Source: Xanthoparmelia taractica
Taxonomy: Eukaryota; Ascomycota; Lecanoromycetes; Lecanorales; Parmeliaceae
DNA: 61,703 bases
Direction: 5' to 3'
Assembly: GCA_033085395.1 (NCBI GenBank)
Contig: JANQBS010000231.1
Coordinates: 1 to 61,703 of the forward strand
This document shows, in pieces, positions 22,530 through 33,028 of the stretch. Both the position numbers and the translations under genes were made by a program. Each line of letters starts with the position of its first letter. Position 1 is the first letter of the stretch. Below the pieces are notes generated by a model that worked only from the letters and a program-made list of their open reading frames with translations, made no database searches and was not told the DNA's origin.

Positions 22530-23134
22530 GTGGGTGAGTATCATATATGTGAAGCGACAAGAAGAACTAAAGGACTGCCGTCTTCTGTGGCTTCTGCATA
22601 TGGCGCATCTCGACTGCGTGGTATTGCCGTGCCTCCCCTCAGCCGGCCTCAGTCATACTGTGGCTTTGGACTTTCACTACATTCTTGCTTTATCTTTCTT
22701 ACTTGGCAGTACCCAAAGCCCAATATCCTTCTGATTCGCATAGGGCTGACTATCTACCGAATGGCGACCTTGACGCTCACTCAGATGGACGTTCCACAGA
22801 TCCTTTTTGTCTAAGAGAAGGCTCAGCGCTAAGCTCACCAGAGGTCGTCCGAGCTATCTCTTAGAGAAAATAAAAATTATAAGGTTACGTTGTCGTCCAA
22901 TGGCAAAGCAAGGGGAATCTGAGTGGCTTCCGCTTGGTTCCGCCCAAGCCTGCCTTCCGCCTCCAAGGCGTAGAGTGTCTTGTGTTTCTTGGCAAGGATG
23001 AAAGATTTCCGATTCCACTCGTATCTAGTGAGGACACCTATGCATTCTCTGCTGCTTCGGGCTCGCTCTTCCCGTCTGATGCTAATGTATCATTGATGCG
23101 TAGACCATATGTTGTAGCCTATGGTCTACACATT
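22530..23134 (+). CDS. Possible multi-exon gene or gene remnant, unknown family
   Basis: Three stretches read like protein in plus-strand frames. They are KGLPSSVASAYGASRLRG and following residues (about 22550-22670), PKAQYPSDSHRADYLPNG with DGRSTDPFCLREGSALSS (about 22710-22860), and VQWQSKGNLSGFRLVPPKP through GVECLVFLGKDERFPIPL to YVVAYGLHI and a TGA at 23132. A pyrimidine-rich stretch ending CTTGGCAG at about 22707 could be an acceptor. The donors needed to join the parts are weak. I do not recognise the family. It may be degraded. Confidence 0.3.
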
Positions 23135-23519
23135 TGATAGCTCATTGTGGTATTCTGATCACGTAAAGAGCACCCTTCTGTGTTCTTCCCGCTGTCGATA
23201 AGCTTTCTTTAAGAGTTGGTATCATTGGTTCATTTGGAATCCTTTCATCGACTGACCATTATAGCCAAGATTTCTTATCGACACAGCAGCCCGAGGCGGC
23301 TCGAAGCTGCAAATATTCCAAATGCCGAACCCAAATGACCTCAGGGACGAGCGATTCGCCAATACAGAACCATAGCATACTACACAGATCCGTGGGTGCA
23401 CTTTGATTAAGCGTTTTGGAGCCTTTCTGGAACAAGCCAATGGCAAAATCTCGACCACACAGCGCTGTGTCGCACGTAGCAAAATCAAAGAATGATGACG
23501 GTCAGGGTCCGCCCCATAA

Positions 23520-23717
23520 GCGGACTGTTGGGTATAAGAAGGGCCAGGTCCCGCATCTCCTTCAGCAGTTTCAATTCATCTTTCGTTACACACTCTTTTC
23601 ACACTCTTTCACTCGCGGCTTTTCTGCTGTCATTCTCTAGACTTCTGATTCCGGTAATCAGAGTCTTCAGCCACACTATCTTTAAACACATTCTTTTTAT
23701 TCGCGCTTTTTGATAGG
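23520..23717 (+). promoter_or_regulatory. Likely core promoter of the Ser-rich protein gene
   Basis: GGGTATAAGAAGG at about 23529-23541 is a TATA-like box. It is followed by a CT-rich run (TCTTTCG...CACTCTTTTCACACTCTTTC, about 23578-23612) of the kind that commonly surrounds transcription starts of highly expressed fungal genes. The ATG at 23718 is 180 bp downstream of the TATA-like box. Confidence 0.45.
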
Positions 23718-26315
23718 ATGCATTCAAAGGTTTTCTTGGCTTCCCTACTGGGGCTCTCTGCTGCAGTCCCCCTTGGGAAACAGGGCGCATCAGACTGCAG
23801 CAACTGCCCAATGGAAACAGTTACAGTCACAGTCACCCAATCTTGCGGAGTGACCGCAACCAGTTCGAAACCTTCGACATCATCCTCCATTAAAGAATCG
23901 TCGAGTAGCAAGCAAACATCCATTCCTTCGTCGAGCACTCACTCTGGCAGTGTGTACTCATCCATTCCCTCAACATCACTAACAAGCAGCTACCAATCAA
24001 CTTCCTCCTCCGCTGCTCAATCGAGCAGCCATTCATCATCCTCTGTGTACTCCAGCTCTCCATCAATTAGTCGCGTGAGCACATCATCGTCGGCCAGCTC
24101 TAGCAAGATCTCTTCGTCCAACAGCTCCGCTATGCCAATCACCTCGAGCAGCTCTAGCTCTAGTAAGAGCTCTTCTAGTTTTGTGCGAGCGTCCTCGGCG
24201 AGCTCAAGCAAAGTCACAAGCTCCAGCAGCTCCAGCTTGATCAAGACATCCTCTTCCAGCAGCTCAAGTTCGGTGCACCCATCAACTTCAAGCAGCTCGG
24301 TCAAGATTTTCTCTTCCGGCAGCTCCAGCTCATTGCAGCCATCCTCCTCAAGCAGCTCTATCAGGACTTTTTCCAGATCCAACTCGATGCAACCATCATC
24401 CTCTAGCAGCTTGATCAGATCGTCTTCTTCCAGCAGCGCGAGCTCAGTACAACCATCATCTTCAAGCAGCTCCGTCAAGATCTCCTCTTCCAGCTCGGCC
24501 AAGACTTCCGCAAGCTCCAGCTCGTTGCACCCATCATCCTCAAGCAGCTCTATCAGGACTTTTTCCAGATCCAGCTCGATGCAACCATCATCCTCGAGCA
24601 GCTCGATCAAGACTTCTTCCAGCGGCTCCAGCTCAGTGCGCCCATCCTCATCCTCTTCAAGTCAGACTTCTTCATCTAGCAAGGTACGCGTTTTCGCAAG
24701 GGATTCCTAGCTAATAAGCACAGCCGAGCACTCTGGTTACCGTAGTCATCCAACAATGGAAGCTATGCTAACTGATAATCATGAATAGGTTACTTCATCG
24801 ATCCAGACCACTGTTTCGAGCTCTGTGCACACAACCTTGTCTTCGTCTACCCAGGTATCATCTTCGTCCAGCAAAGCCTCGCAATCAAGCTCAGCGACTA
24901 GCATTTCATCAAGCACTCAGCCGACGGTCAGCTCCAAGTCAAGCTCTAGCACTCCTTCAAGCGTGCACTCGGCTTCTACGTCAGGCAGCAAGCCTGCTTC
25001 ATCTTCGAGCAGCACCCCTGTGTCATCGTCGAGCACCAAGCCTGCTTCGTCCTCGAGCACCAGCTACTCCAGTGCCGTAACCAGCAGCTCTAGCAGCAGC
25101 AAGTCGGTTGAAACTTCCAGCAGCCACCCCTCTACCCCATCAGGCAGCTCCAGTAGCATCCAGACGACTGTCTCATCTAGCACTCACTCGACCGTGTCGC
25201 CAAGCAGCCCCAGCAGTACCCAGACGACTGTCTCCAGCAGCTCTTCAAGCATCGAGTCGACTGTTGCTCCTAGCAGCTCCAGCAGCAGCAAGACTACTAT
25301 ATCCAGCAGCTCTTCGAGCATTAAATCAACCGTTGCTCCCAGCAGCTCTCTAAGTGCACAATCGACTGTACCAAGTAGCTCGGTCAGCAGCACACAGCCG
25401 TCTAGCACGCAGTCATCTATAAGCTCGTCGGTTTCCAGTGAAATGTCAAGCACGCTATCAAACTCTAAGACGTCAACCTCAAGCAGCCAAGCTAGCACCC
25501 AGTCATCCAGCTCACTCTCCAGCATGATCACTTCTGTCTCAAGCTCAATCACAAGCGCAAGGTCTAGCCCTAGCTCTTCGGCGGTTGTCTCCTCAACGTC
25601 TTCAACCCCTAGCTCGTCCGCCAGCTCCCAGACCTCTTCGGCTTCTTCCTCCCAGATGACCTCCTCCGTGCCTTCCACCTCCAGCGTCGCATCGAGCTCC
25701 AAAGCATCTTCCGTGTCCAGCACCTCTCAAAGCTCAACTGTGTCGTCCACATCTAGCGCAGCCCCAAGCTCTAAGACATCCTCAGCTTCCAGCTCGGTCA
25801 AGACATCTTCAGCTTCAGCTTCAGCTCCCAGCACGGTCAAGGCATCTGCTGTGTCTTCCGCAGCCAGCACACCTTCAAGCTCTGCCGCTTCATCGGCCGT
25901 CACAAGGAGACGCAAAAACAAGGCATCTAAGACCACAACCGCTCCGGTGCGCTACTCGACCAAAGATGTCATCACCACAGAGATTGTCTACACAACGGTT
26001 ACAAGCTGCCCACTAACCACCACAACCGTCACCAGGAAAGGCGGAAGGACATCCGTAGAAGTCATCACCAGAGTCTCCACCTTCTTGACCACCGACACCG
26101 TGACCATCTGCCCCCAGTGCACCGTTACAACGCCTTCGTTCTCGCCTGCCTCGAGCACCCCAGTGGCTGTAACCCCTACTGCTACTGATGCGGCTGTCAT
26201 CACGCCTGCCAACGCTGGCTCTAGCGCCCAGTCTTCGGCTGTCAGCTCGCCGGATCGCACAACTATGGTCACATCCAAGGCTACGACTGCTGCTCCTGAG
26301 CCAACGTTATCGTAA
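23718..26315 (+). CDS. Ser-rich mucin-like secreted/cell-wall protein
   Basis: Exon 1 23718-24683, intron 24684-24788 (GTACGC...CTAACTGAT...TAG, phase 0), exon 2 24789-26315: 830 residues. The N-terminus is a signal peptide (MHSKVFLASLLGLSAAVPLG) followed by ETVTVTVTQSC. Residues ~50-680 are dominated by Ser (SSSSS runs with interspersed K, T, Q, P), typical of O-mannosylated stalks. Short near-copies occur: a unit encoding SSIRTF and SMQPSSSSS appears twice (about 24350-24400 and 24541-24594). The C-terminal ~130 residues are less repetitive and contain VTSCPLTTTTVT and DTVTICPQCTVTTP, the Cys/Thr pattern found in fungal wall glycoproteins. No GPI signal is evident. A GTAAGC right at the stop could start a further intron (the GT is at 26310), leaving the true C-terminus open. 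Confidence 0.8.
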
Positions 26316-27106
26316 GCTGACGTCAAAACCTCAGCTATGCGAGACAGTTGCCAGCCTAGGTTGTGCTGCTGAATGGTTGCATTGAGAAAGATGAGTGGCT
26401 CTTGCGGGTGAAGAGACTCTGCTTTTCGATTACGTTGAAATTGAAATTGGTAGTTCGGAGTATCTGCTTCTGATCTATGTTTTTTGGTGTTCGGGATGGA
26501 AATCGTACATAAAAATTAACAAATTGTGATTGTTTTTGGATTTATTGGTGAATTACAATAGACACGGGGGATAGGAACGGACAGCTCGTCATTTAGAGAT
26601 CTTTAGATATCAAGCTTTTGCAGCATTCTCTTCAATCCTTGCTGCCTTTTTTTAAAAAAAAATAGTGAACACATGGAAACCTACCATGCCTTTTACTATC
26701 CTCGACTGGTTGACGCCCTTTCACACCTAGGCCGCTGGTTATGCCGGCCTACGAACCCACAGTCCCCTCTGCAAGCCTCATCCTTCGAGTTGTCTCCTTC
26801 GTGACATTGGCTCCGGGTTTTACCCCGTCTTACTGCTTGTGGTTTTCGTCGGTGCGTGGTCATGCAAGGTTAAAGCGCACGATGTTGCTTGGCTGGTAGT
26901 GATAAGTTTCATATCGACGTGTTCTTGAGTTGGATCCACTTATTCGCTTGTACCTATCTAGGCGCTCTTCCGCGCTGTGCTGTGATAGCTGCGTTGTGGC
27001 GATATGCGATCTTCCACCGCTCGACCCCTCACTAGTAAAACTGAGCTGAGCTTCCTCCCATTATTCTGCCTAGCTATTTTCAAAAGTTTGTCTGGACTGT
27101 TTCGAG
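26316..27106. other. Intergenic region
   Basis: Contains the 3' flank of the Ser-rich gene and the promoter side of the gene at 27107. A run of A/T bases at about 26648-26662 is the only low-complexity feature. No gene seen. Confidence 0.5.
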
Positions 27107-28157
27107 ATGTTCGGCATTTCAGGTATACTAGTTCTTCTCGCGCATTGTAGCATTTTGGGTTATGCCCGCCTCCTACCGCTACTGCTACCTTCTAGGGAAA
27201 CCGTTCCGAGTCTCTTGACTCCTGTCAAGTAAGCATACGGTGGACTATCAAGCTTCCTGAAAGATATCAGCTCATATCGTTCCTCCTAGCGCAACCCCAG
27301 GTTTGGCAGATGAGGTAATCCCAGGCTTCACGGTTAAATTGAATTGGGCTCCAAGATTTCGCATGAAACCCGAAGATGCATACCGCTGCGCTATAGGGTA
27401 TATCTACGACCTAGCTTCGGCGGGATGGGAAGAGATTATTCCGAAGGGAGACGATCGCACGTCAAAGGAGGTCAACACAATCAGAATTGCGCTTGCAAGC
27501 GTTGCGAAGCATAGAGATCGAAACCAGTTACAGAACAAACATGTCATTCAAGGAATCCTCAAAATGTTGAACAACATGGCTAAGTGGGACCAATTCTGCT
27601 TGACAACCGCTGATATGTACATGGACGCCAAAGAGATCGGGCAAATGGCGATAGGCAGTCGCGACTCTGGGGAATTGGCCGGGGGAGATGACGCAAACTT
27701 TACTCTTGATGAAAAGACTTCTACTCGCAACGCCATGGAGAGCCGGAGCCTTACTGAAGGTGGTCGGATAGTAGACCCCGAGGATCCGAATTTCGTGATA
27801 TCATACACCTTGCGGGGGGAACCTATATCGTGCCAGGCTCTGTTCGACGCCGCTCTGAATGGAATGGCACACTCGGCAGAGATGGACGACCATGATCGCT
27901 GTGTCAACTTTGCGGGCTTCAGTTCGTCAGCCAAAGTGGTTTATATGATCAACAGCGGTCCTCCCGAGACGACGAGGGAGGTGCTGGGCTACATCCTGGT
28001 GAGAACGACATTAAAGTTGCTTCCGGAAAAGTTGTATGAAGAAGGAAGGTGTGGAGAGGTCGACTTTGTGCTCATCTATGGCGGCGAACAGCTAGGTGGT
28101 GGTTTTATACATCTTTCCGACTTCGAGAAGAGCAAAAGGGTGGCAGTCACGTCTTGA
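27107..28157 (+). CDS. Predicted secreted protein, unknown family
   Basis: Exon 1 27107-27228, intron 27229-27289 (GTAAGC...TAG, phase 2), exon 2 27290-28157, giving 329 residues. The first exon encodes a hydrophobic leader (MFGISGILVLLAHCSILGYA), so the product is probably exported. The mature part begins around NATPGLADEVIPGFTVKLNW. It continues as a mixed globular protein with PEDAYRCAIGYIYDLASAGW, VEDPE-like acidic loops, FVISYTLRGEPISCQALFD and, near the end, DFVLIYGGEQLGGGFIHL. I do not recognise a domain. The start was chosen because the downstream frame lacks an ATG at its beginning and joins in phase to a leader-encoding exon. Confidence 0.65.
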
Positions 28158-28739
28158 CCCAGTAGAGCTGGTTACGACTTATTGATATCATTGACTCCAG
28201 GGAATGGTGTCCAATACCGTTCCCTCTTGGTACTTGATACTTGGTACTTGAGGTGAATGTGTAGAAATGGCCAAGCACTCTGACCTGATAAGAGGGTTGA
28301 GGACATCATTCGTTACTTGAAGAGAAGCTGAAAACCCCGCACGCTTGTTGACCAAAGAGGAAAATGTGGCGCTGTCAGATGGACTCCGCGACGGGCCAGT
28401 CCGCTGGATGCCCATGCCTTTTCACGGCTTGGCGTTGATCATCTTTTATCTGATTGGACCATGGGATTCTGCTTTATTCCTTCCGTTTCGTTCCGTTGAT
28501 TAATCAGACATGGGCGTTGCTCGTCCCAGCTGAAATTGGTACCATGCCATTCTAAGGCTTTCTTAGCATTTTATCGTTCAGTATTAATTGACTTTTCTCT
28601 TCTGCACATTTGCCCTTTGTTCAAACCTTTGTGTCCCGCTGCACCCTTCTCAGATGATATTCTATCGACCTTGTAAATTTAGCTCCGAGCATATCACGAA
28701 CCTTGCTAAGGCTGCCACAGACCGCATCCATTTCCCGAG
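28158..28739. other. Intergenic region
   Basis: No gene seen. It contains the 3' flank of the secreted protein gene and the promoter of the SLATT gene, with CT-rich stretches (about 28585-28660) before the ATG at 28740. Confidence 0.5.
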
Positions 28740-29648
28740 ATGCGTATCCCTTTCATAAAGCACCTCTCCCTCTCCAGCTCCGACCCCTTTCCCGGGGAGC
28801 ATGACACGGAGAAGAATGCGATTGCGCCTTCAAGCATAGCCACAATCTCCCAGCCAGTTCCACCGCGACTATTGAAATTCCAGAATCTAGTCGGAATCTG
28901 TTCGCCCAACGTCCTGCGCACTAATCCCGCACTCGCACGACCGGCCCAGAACGAGGGAATCTATAAGCGCACCGTGGAGGAGGAAGCCAAAGTCAAGTTC
29001 CAATACGCCATTAGCAATTATATGGTCAACATCTTCTTCATGCTTCAAATCATTGTCGGCGCCGCACTAACGGCTCTCGGCGCTGCCAAAGGGCCACCAT
29101 CCGCCGTCACCTTCCTGGGAGCCGTCAACACGGTTGTTGCAGGTCTACTCACATATCTGAAAGGCCAAGGTCTGCCTATGCGCTTGGAGCAATACCTACA
29201 CCTACTGCGCACATTGAGAGAACACATCGAGGCGCGGGAAAGGGAGTTTATGGAACCTGACTGCCTGCTCAATGTCGACGAGGAGATTGAACGCGTGACC
29301 AGAATGTATCAGGAAGTGAGACAGACTGCGCAAGACAACGCACCTGGAACGGTGTTGCCGCCGCGAGGTTCCATCACGAGTCTGCTCAAGAAACCGGACA
29401 TCAACCGCAGCGACGTGCCGGCACCAAGAGGGGACAAGACGGCGGGTGAGATGTTGAAGACTGGGTTACAGGATTTGGCGGCCTTGAGGCGCCATGCTGG
29501 TGACTCCGCCGCTGAGACAAAGGAAGCACTTTCGAAAGATGCACATGAGGGGTTGAAGGGTCTTGAAAGTGAAATGGAGCGGTTGGGGCACATGGCCAAG
29601 GATACAATTGGAAGGCTCAGTGGGGAGTCTGTGCATGGAAGACACTGA
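28740..29648 (+). CDS. SLATT-domain (fungal type) two-TM protein
   Basis: A 302-residue intronless protein. After a variable N-terminus, residues ~80-175 show the fungal SLATT pattern: KVKFQYAISNYMVNIFFMLQ, then IIVGAALTALGAA (TM1), a short loop, AVTFLGAVNTVVAGLLTYLK (TM2), GQGLPMRLEQYLHLLR and a charged helix, REHIEAREREFM. The C-terminal third is a long amphipathic, Lys/Glu-rich helical region (MLKTGLQDLAALRRHAG through DTIGRLSG). Bacterial SLATT proteins are two-TM effectors that work with SMODS or SLOG nucleotide-signal modules. The role of the fungal branch is not established. No nucleotide-sensing partner is visible in this window. A Mutator-like element lies 88 bp after the stop and may disturb the 3' UTR. 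Confidence 0.8.
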   Translation: MRIPFIKHLSLSSSDPFPGEHDTEKNAIAPSSIATISQPVPPRLLKFQNLVGICSPNVLRTNPALARPAQNEGIYKRTVEEEAKVKFQYAISNYMVNIFFMLQIIVGAALTALGAAKGPPSAVTFLGAVNTVVAGLLTYLKGQGLPMRLEQYLHLLRTLREHIEAREREFMEPDCLLNVDEEIERVTRMYQEVRQTAQDNAPGTVLPPRGSITSLLKKPDINRSDVPAPRGDKTAGEMLKTGLQDLAALRRHAGDSAAETKEALSKDAHEGLKGLESEMERLGHMAKDTIGRLSGESVHGRH

Positions 29649-29727
29649 CAAGAGAAAGTTGACTCGCAAGGTCATAGACACTCCTAATGGAGATACTGTC
29701 ACAGGAGATTCAGCAATGGGTCCATGG

Positions 29728-31245
29728 GCAAAGGGACGGGAAGTCCTGGGGGCGCAGGATAGGGGCGCAGCGCAGGATTCGGCTAACTTGCCTTGCTACC
29801 CAAATTTGTATGGTAGCCCCACCAAAATAAGGGTAGCTGGACAGCATATCTACAGTATGATGTCGCAATTATTTCATGAGGTCTATATGTGAATATATAA
29901 CGTAATAAGTAGCTGCTATATGCTTATTTCTCGCTCTTAGGGGGTTTCTTCAGCAAATAGGCTGCCCCTAGAATACGCTACTATTGGGATTTCCTCTTAT
30001 CTATATTCTCACTAGATACTAGGTTCTACTTAAACTTCTTCTAGATTAACTACATAGCAGGCTAAAGTATAATATTCAACGTAGGCCCTCGGGATATCTT
30101 CTGGGATAGGCCTTTATCTTACTTTTATATCTTCTTTTTCTTAATTAAACGGCTAGATTTATATTTTATAAGCATTGGTGAAGCGAAGAAAGAAGGCGAA
30201 GCAGCGAAGGACGTAGAAGCACTATTATTGCTTTCTTTAGATCGGCTATTAGGCTTCCAAGGCTTTGAGACTAATTAAATAGCCGAAGGAGTTAGCTAAG
30301 TAATTAAAGAAGCTAATTAAGTAGTCGAGAGAGGCGGAGAAAGACGGAGAGGAGGGCGAAAAGCTAATAAGGGAGGAATCTGATAGATAGGCCTTGATAT
30401 CTACTTCTCCTACTGTCGGGCCTCTCTTTTAGAGATCTTCGTAGCCGTTATTTTACGTGCGCTAGCCTTATTATGCTTTTTTTTCTTCTACTTCTTAAGG
30501 CCTAAAATCTAAGTCTTATTGCTCTCACCGTGTTTAAGATTCTTATAGACTATAGACATACGCCATTCGCAGCCCTTAGTCTTAATTTTAATTCTTTCTT
30601 ATAGTCGTATAATACTATATTTTAAATCCTTCTCTCTCTTATACTTCGATAGCTTTCTTTAATTCTTAATTTTGACGGAGTAATAGATATACTTATAGAT
30701 TCTACGAGAATTTATCTTCTCACACTAACTAGTCACGATCGTAAATCTCTAATTAAATACGTAATTCTATAAACGAGTTTAGGCGTCGTTAGATATATTA
30801 AATATCTCGTTTTTACTAGACGAAAGAAGATAAGAGAAAGAAATACGATTAATTGTACGCTGAAGAATAGAATAGAGGTCTTTTTTAAGATAAGGATAGA
30901 ATATTTAGATAGGGCCTGCGGTCGCGATAGTGAGATTAAAAGAGTCGTTGGCGGTGATGATAAGGTCTGTAAGAAGAGAGGGAGGTGCGTCTATAATGAA
31001 ATCTATAACTGTGACCGTTATAAAGTAGGATATGAATACTAGGCTTGGTTTAATTGACTTAATGTGGATTAATTAAATATTTGATATGGGATTGAAATAT
31101 TTGCATATAGTGGAAGTTCTATGTGGGTTACCAAGGTACTTAAATTTTAGTGGGGCTACCATACAAATCTAAGTAGCTAGGTAAAATTAAGCGAATCCTG
31201 CGCTGCGCCCCTATCCTGCGCCCCCAGGACTTCCCGGCAAAGGGA
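29728..31245. mobile_element. Non-autonomous Mutator-like element with 9 bp target duplication
   Basis: The element is 29737-31236 (1500 bp). It has terminal inverted repeats of ~100 bp starting CGGGAAGTCCTGGGGGCGCA, and a perfect 9 bp target duplication GCAAAGGGA at 29728-29736 and 31237-31245. Nine-base duplications with long TIRs are characteristic of Mutator-like elements. The interior (about 29950-31100) is partly RIP-mutated, with low-complexity AAG/GAG-rich DNA and no transposase frame, so it is likely a non-autonomous derivative. Confidence 0.85.
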
Positions 31246-32756
31246 TGCCCAAATGGAGTTGTGGAATCAGGCGTCTTTGCGGATCTCAAAGAACAAGCAA
31301 ATAATATCACAGTGCACAATGTTTGTAGGCGCTGCGGAGGGAAATTGGCATTGACTGAAATCTGTCTGGGTAACAGATGGAAGGATTATATTATATATTC
31401 CGCCTATTTTGCCGCGATGGATATTTTCAAATTTTAGCTCATGCGCTAGTAGCTTTGCGCCAGCCCTAAAGTCGCTACCATTTTCGTTGCTTACCGTATC
31501 AACATCTCAACACTCTATTGAAGTTTTTATCTACTCTAGTCAAGGTTGTCCTTGAACTTGTATGTTCGAGATATATTCGCTACAATTATTCCTACTTGCA
31601 TCATTATCTACTTTGATCTGCTACGTTGGTATCATGGAGAAGTGGTAAGTAGATAACACATTTACTATATGCACTTTAATATAAATCTCAAAAAATCAAT
31701 AGAATAGAAAACAAGTGCAAATGGAAAGTCAAACTTAAAAACTTAAAACGGGGGAGCTTCTAAACCTTAGCCAAACTAAGTGTATCGTATCGGGGGAATA
31801 ATTAAGCCGATATAGTCGTATTTCCCTAATTAGTAAGCGATTTTCATAGTAAATAGGGGACGCGACTTATCGCCTTTAACTATCTTTTTTATATCTCGTT
31901 ATCTCTCTTAACTATTTTCTTATCATTAAATTTTCATATATTTCGTTTTACTTATCTTATAAATTCTTTTTCTAGACTAAGATAACTTCTTAAGAGCGCG
32001 TAATACGTAATTTATTCTAAATTAAAGGGTTCGAGAATATCTAGAAAAAATTTAATTAATACGATAGTAAACCCGAGGGCGTAGATCGCAATCGAATCCT
32101 AAAGGCCTTCTATTTAAATGATAATAGACTTCTTATAATCTTGAAGATCAAGAATAGTAATTCTAGTAATGAAGAATAAAGCTAGTCTACGTATTCTAAC
32201 GCGTCTAGGTTATCGTCACCTCTCTTGAAGTCTATCTTTATCTTTTATTATCTCGTTATTAAACGTAAGATCTTTATATTTCTAGATAGCTAAAGAGAGT
32301 CTAGAATAAATATTAAGAGACGTAAGGTGACTCTTTTAATATTTTCGAAGATCTTATCTTTGATAATTTAATCTTATAAGTAATACATTTACGAAGACTA
32401 ATTAAAAGAGATAGATTAATATATTTAAAGAAGAAGGCTTCGAAATCTATAAGAGTATTACTAAGAAATACGTCACGAGGGATATCTACGATAAATTAGA
32501 TAATCCTAGTAAATATGTATTAGACGTTCGTAAGATACTTAATAAAATTAAGTCTAAATTTTATAAACTTAGAATTAGTATAACGAACTAGAAGAACGAT
32601 ATAAGAGAGAGGATTTTCGCTTAATAAGTAACTATATTACGTTAAATAACGAGTTCTATTAACTAATAAGATATCTAGAAAACTTTAAAAAAGCTCGTAA
32701 ATAATAATTATAATATAGTTAAATTAAAGATCTTCTTAAGGTGAAAGAATTAGTAG
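31246..32756. other. Gene-free spacer grading into RIP-mutated DNA
   Basis: Up to about 31790 the composition is ordinary and continues the unique DNA flanking the Mutator-like element. From there it becomes AT-rich and RIP-mutated up to the Gypsy insertion. No gene or classifiable repeat is visible. Confidence 0.5.
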
Positions 32757-32761
32757 ATAGA

Positions 32762-33028
32762 TATCAGGCCTAGCGCTGCATGCGCCTTAGCGCCGACTAC
32801 TTCTAAGTCCCGAATCCATTACGGGGTTATGGCGAAATCCATGATCTAAGGCCTTGGCGGGGCCTTGGCGATTATATATCTTCTTCGCATATTCTAGAGT
32901 TTTCGTATTCCTTAGAGATTAGTTCTATTAGAACTTAGTATCTAGTAAAGAAATTATTATTATATTGATTATACGTCTTTTATATTAATTAGGTCGCTTA
33001 CTAAGCGTTAACGAATTAATCTCTTATA
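32762..33028 (+). repeat. Gypsy LTR a
   Basis: A RIP-altered LTR. Its start TATCAGGCCTAGCG corresponds to TGTTAGGCCTAGCG in the other copies, and it ends CTTATA where LTR c has CTTACA. Confidence 0.85.

Noticed and set aside
22885..23134. Independent gene for the GKDERFPIPL segment
   Set aside because: It is preceded by stops and has no ATG in a suitable place. It is kept only as part of a low-confidence multi-exon remnant.
24017..25936. Long minus-strand reading frames opposite the Ser-rich gene
   Set aside because: They are the complement of Ser codons and give Leu/Glu-rich translations with no start context. The plus strand has a signal peptide and proper splice sites.
28740..31245. Composite defence island of SLATT plus the Mutator-like element
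   Set aside because: The element is a transposon with clean target duplication in the 3' flank and no cargo gene, so there is no evidence of a functional link.
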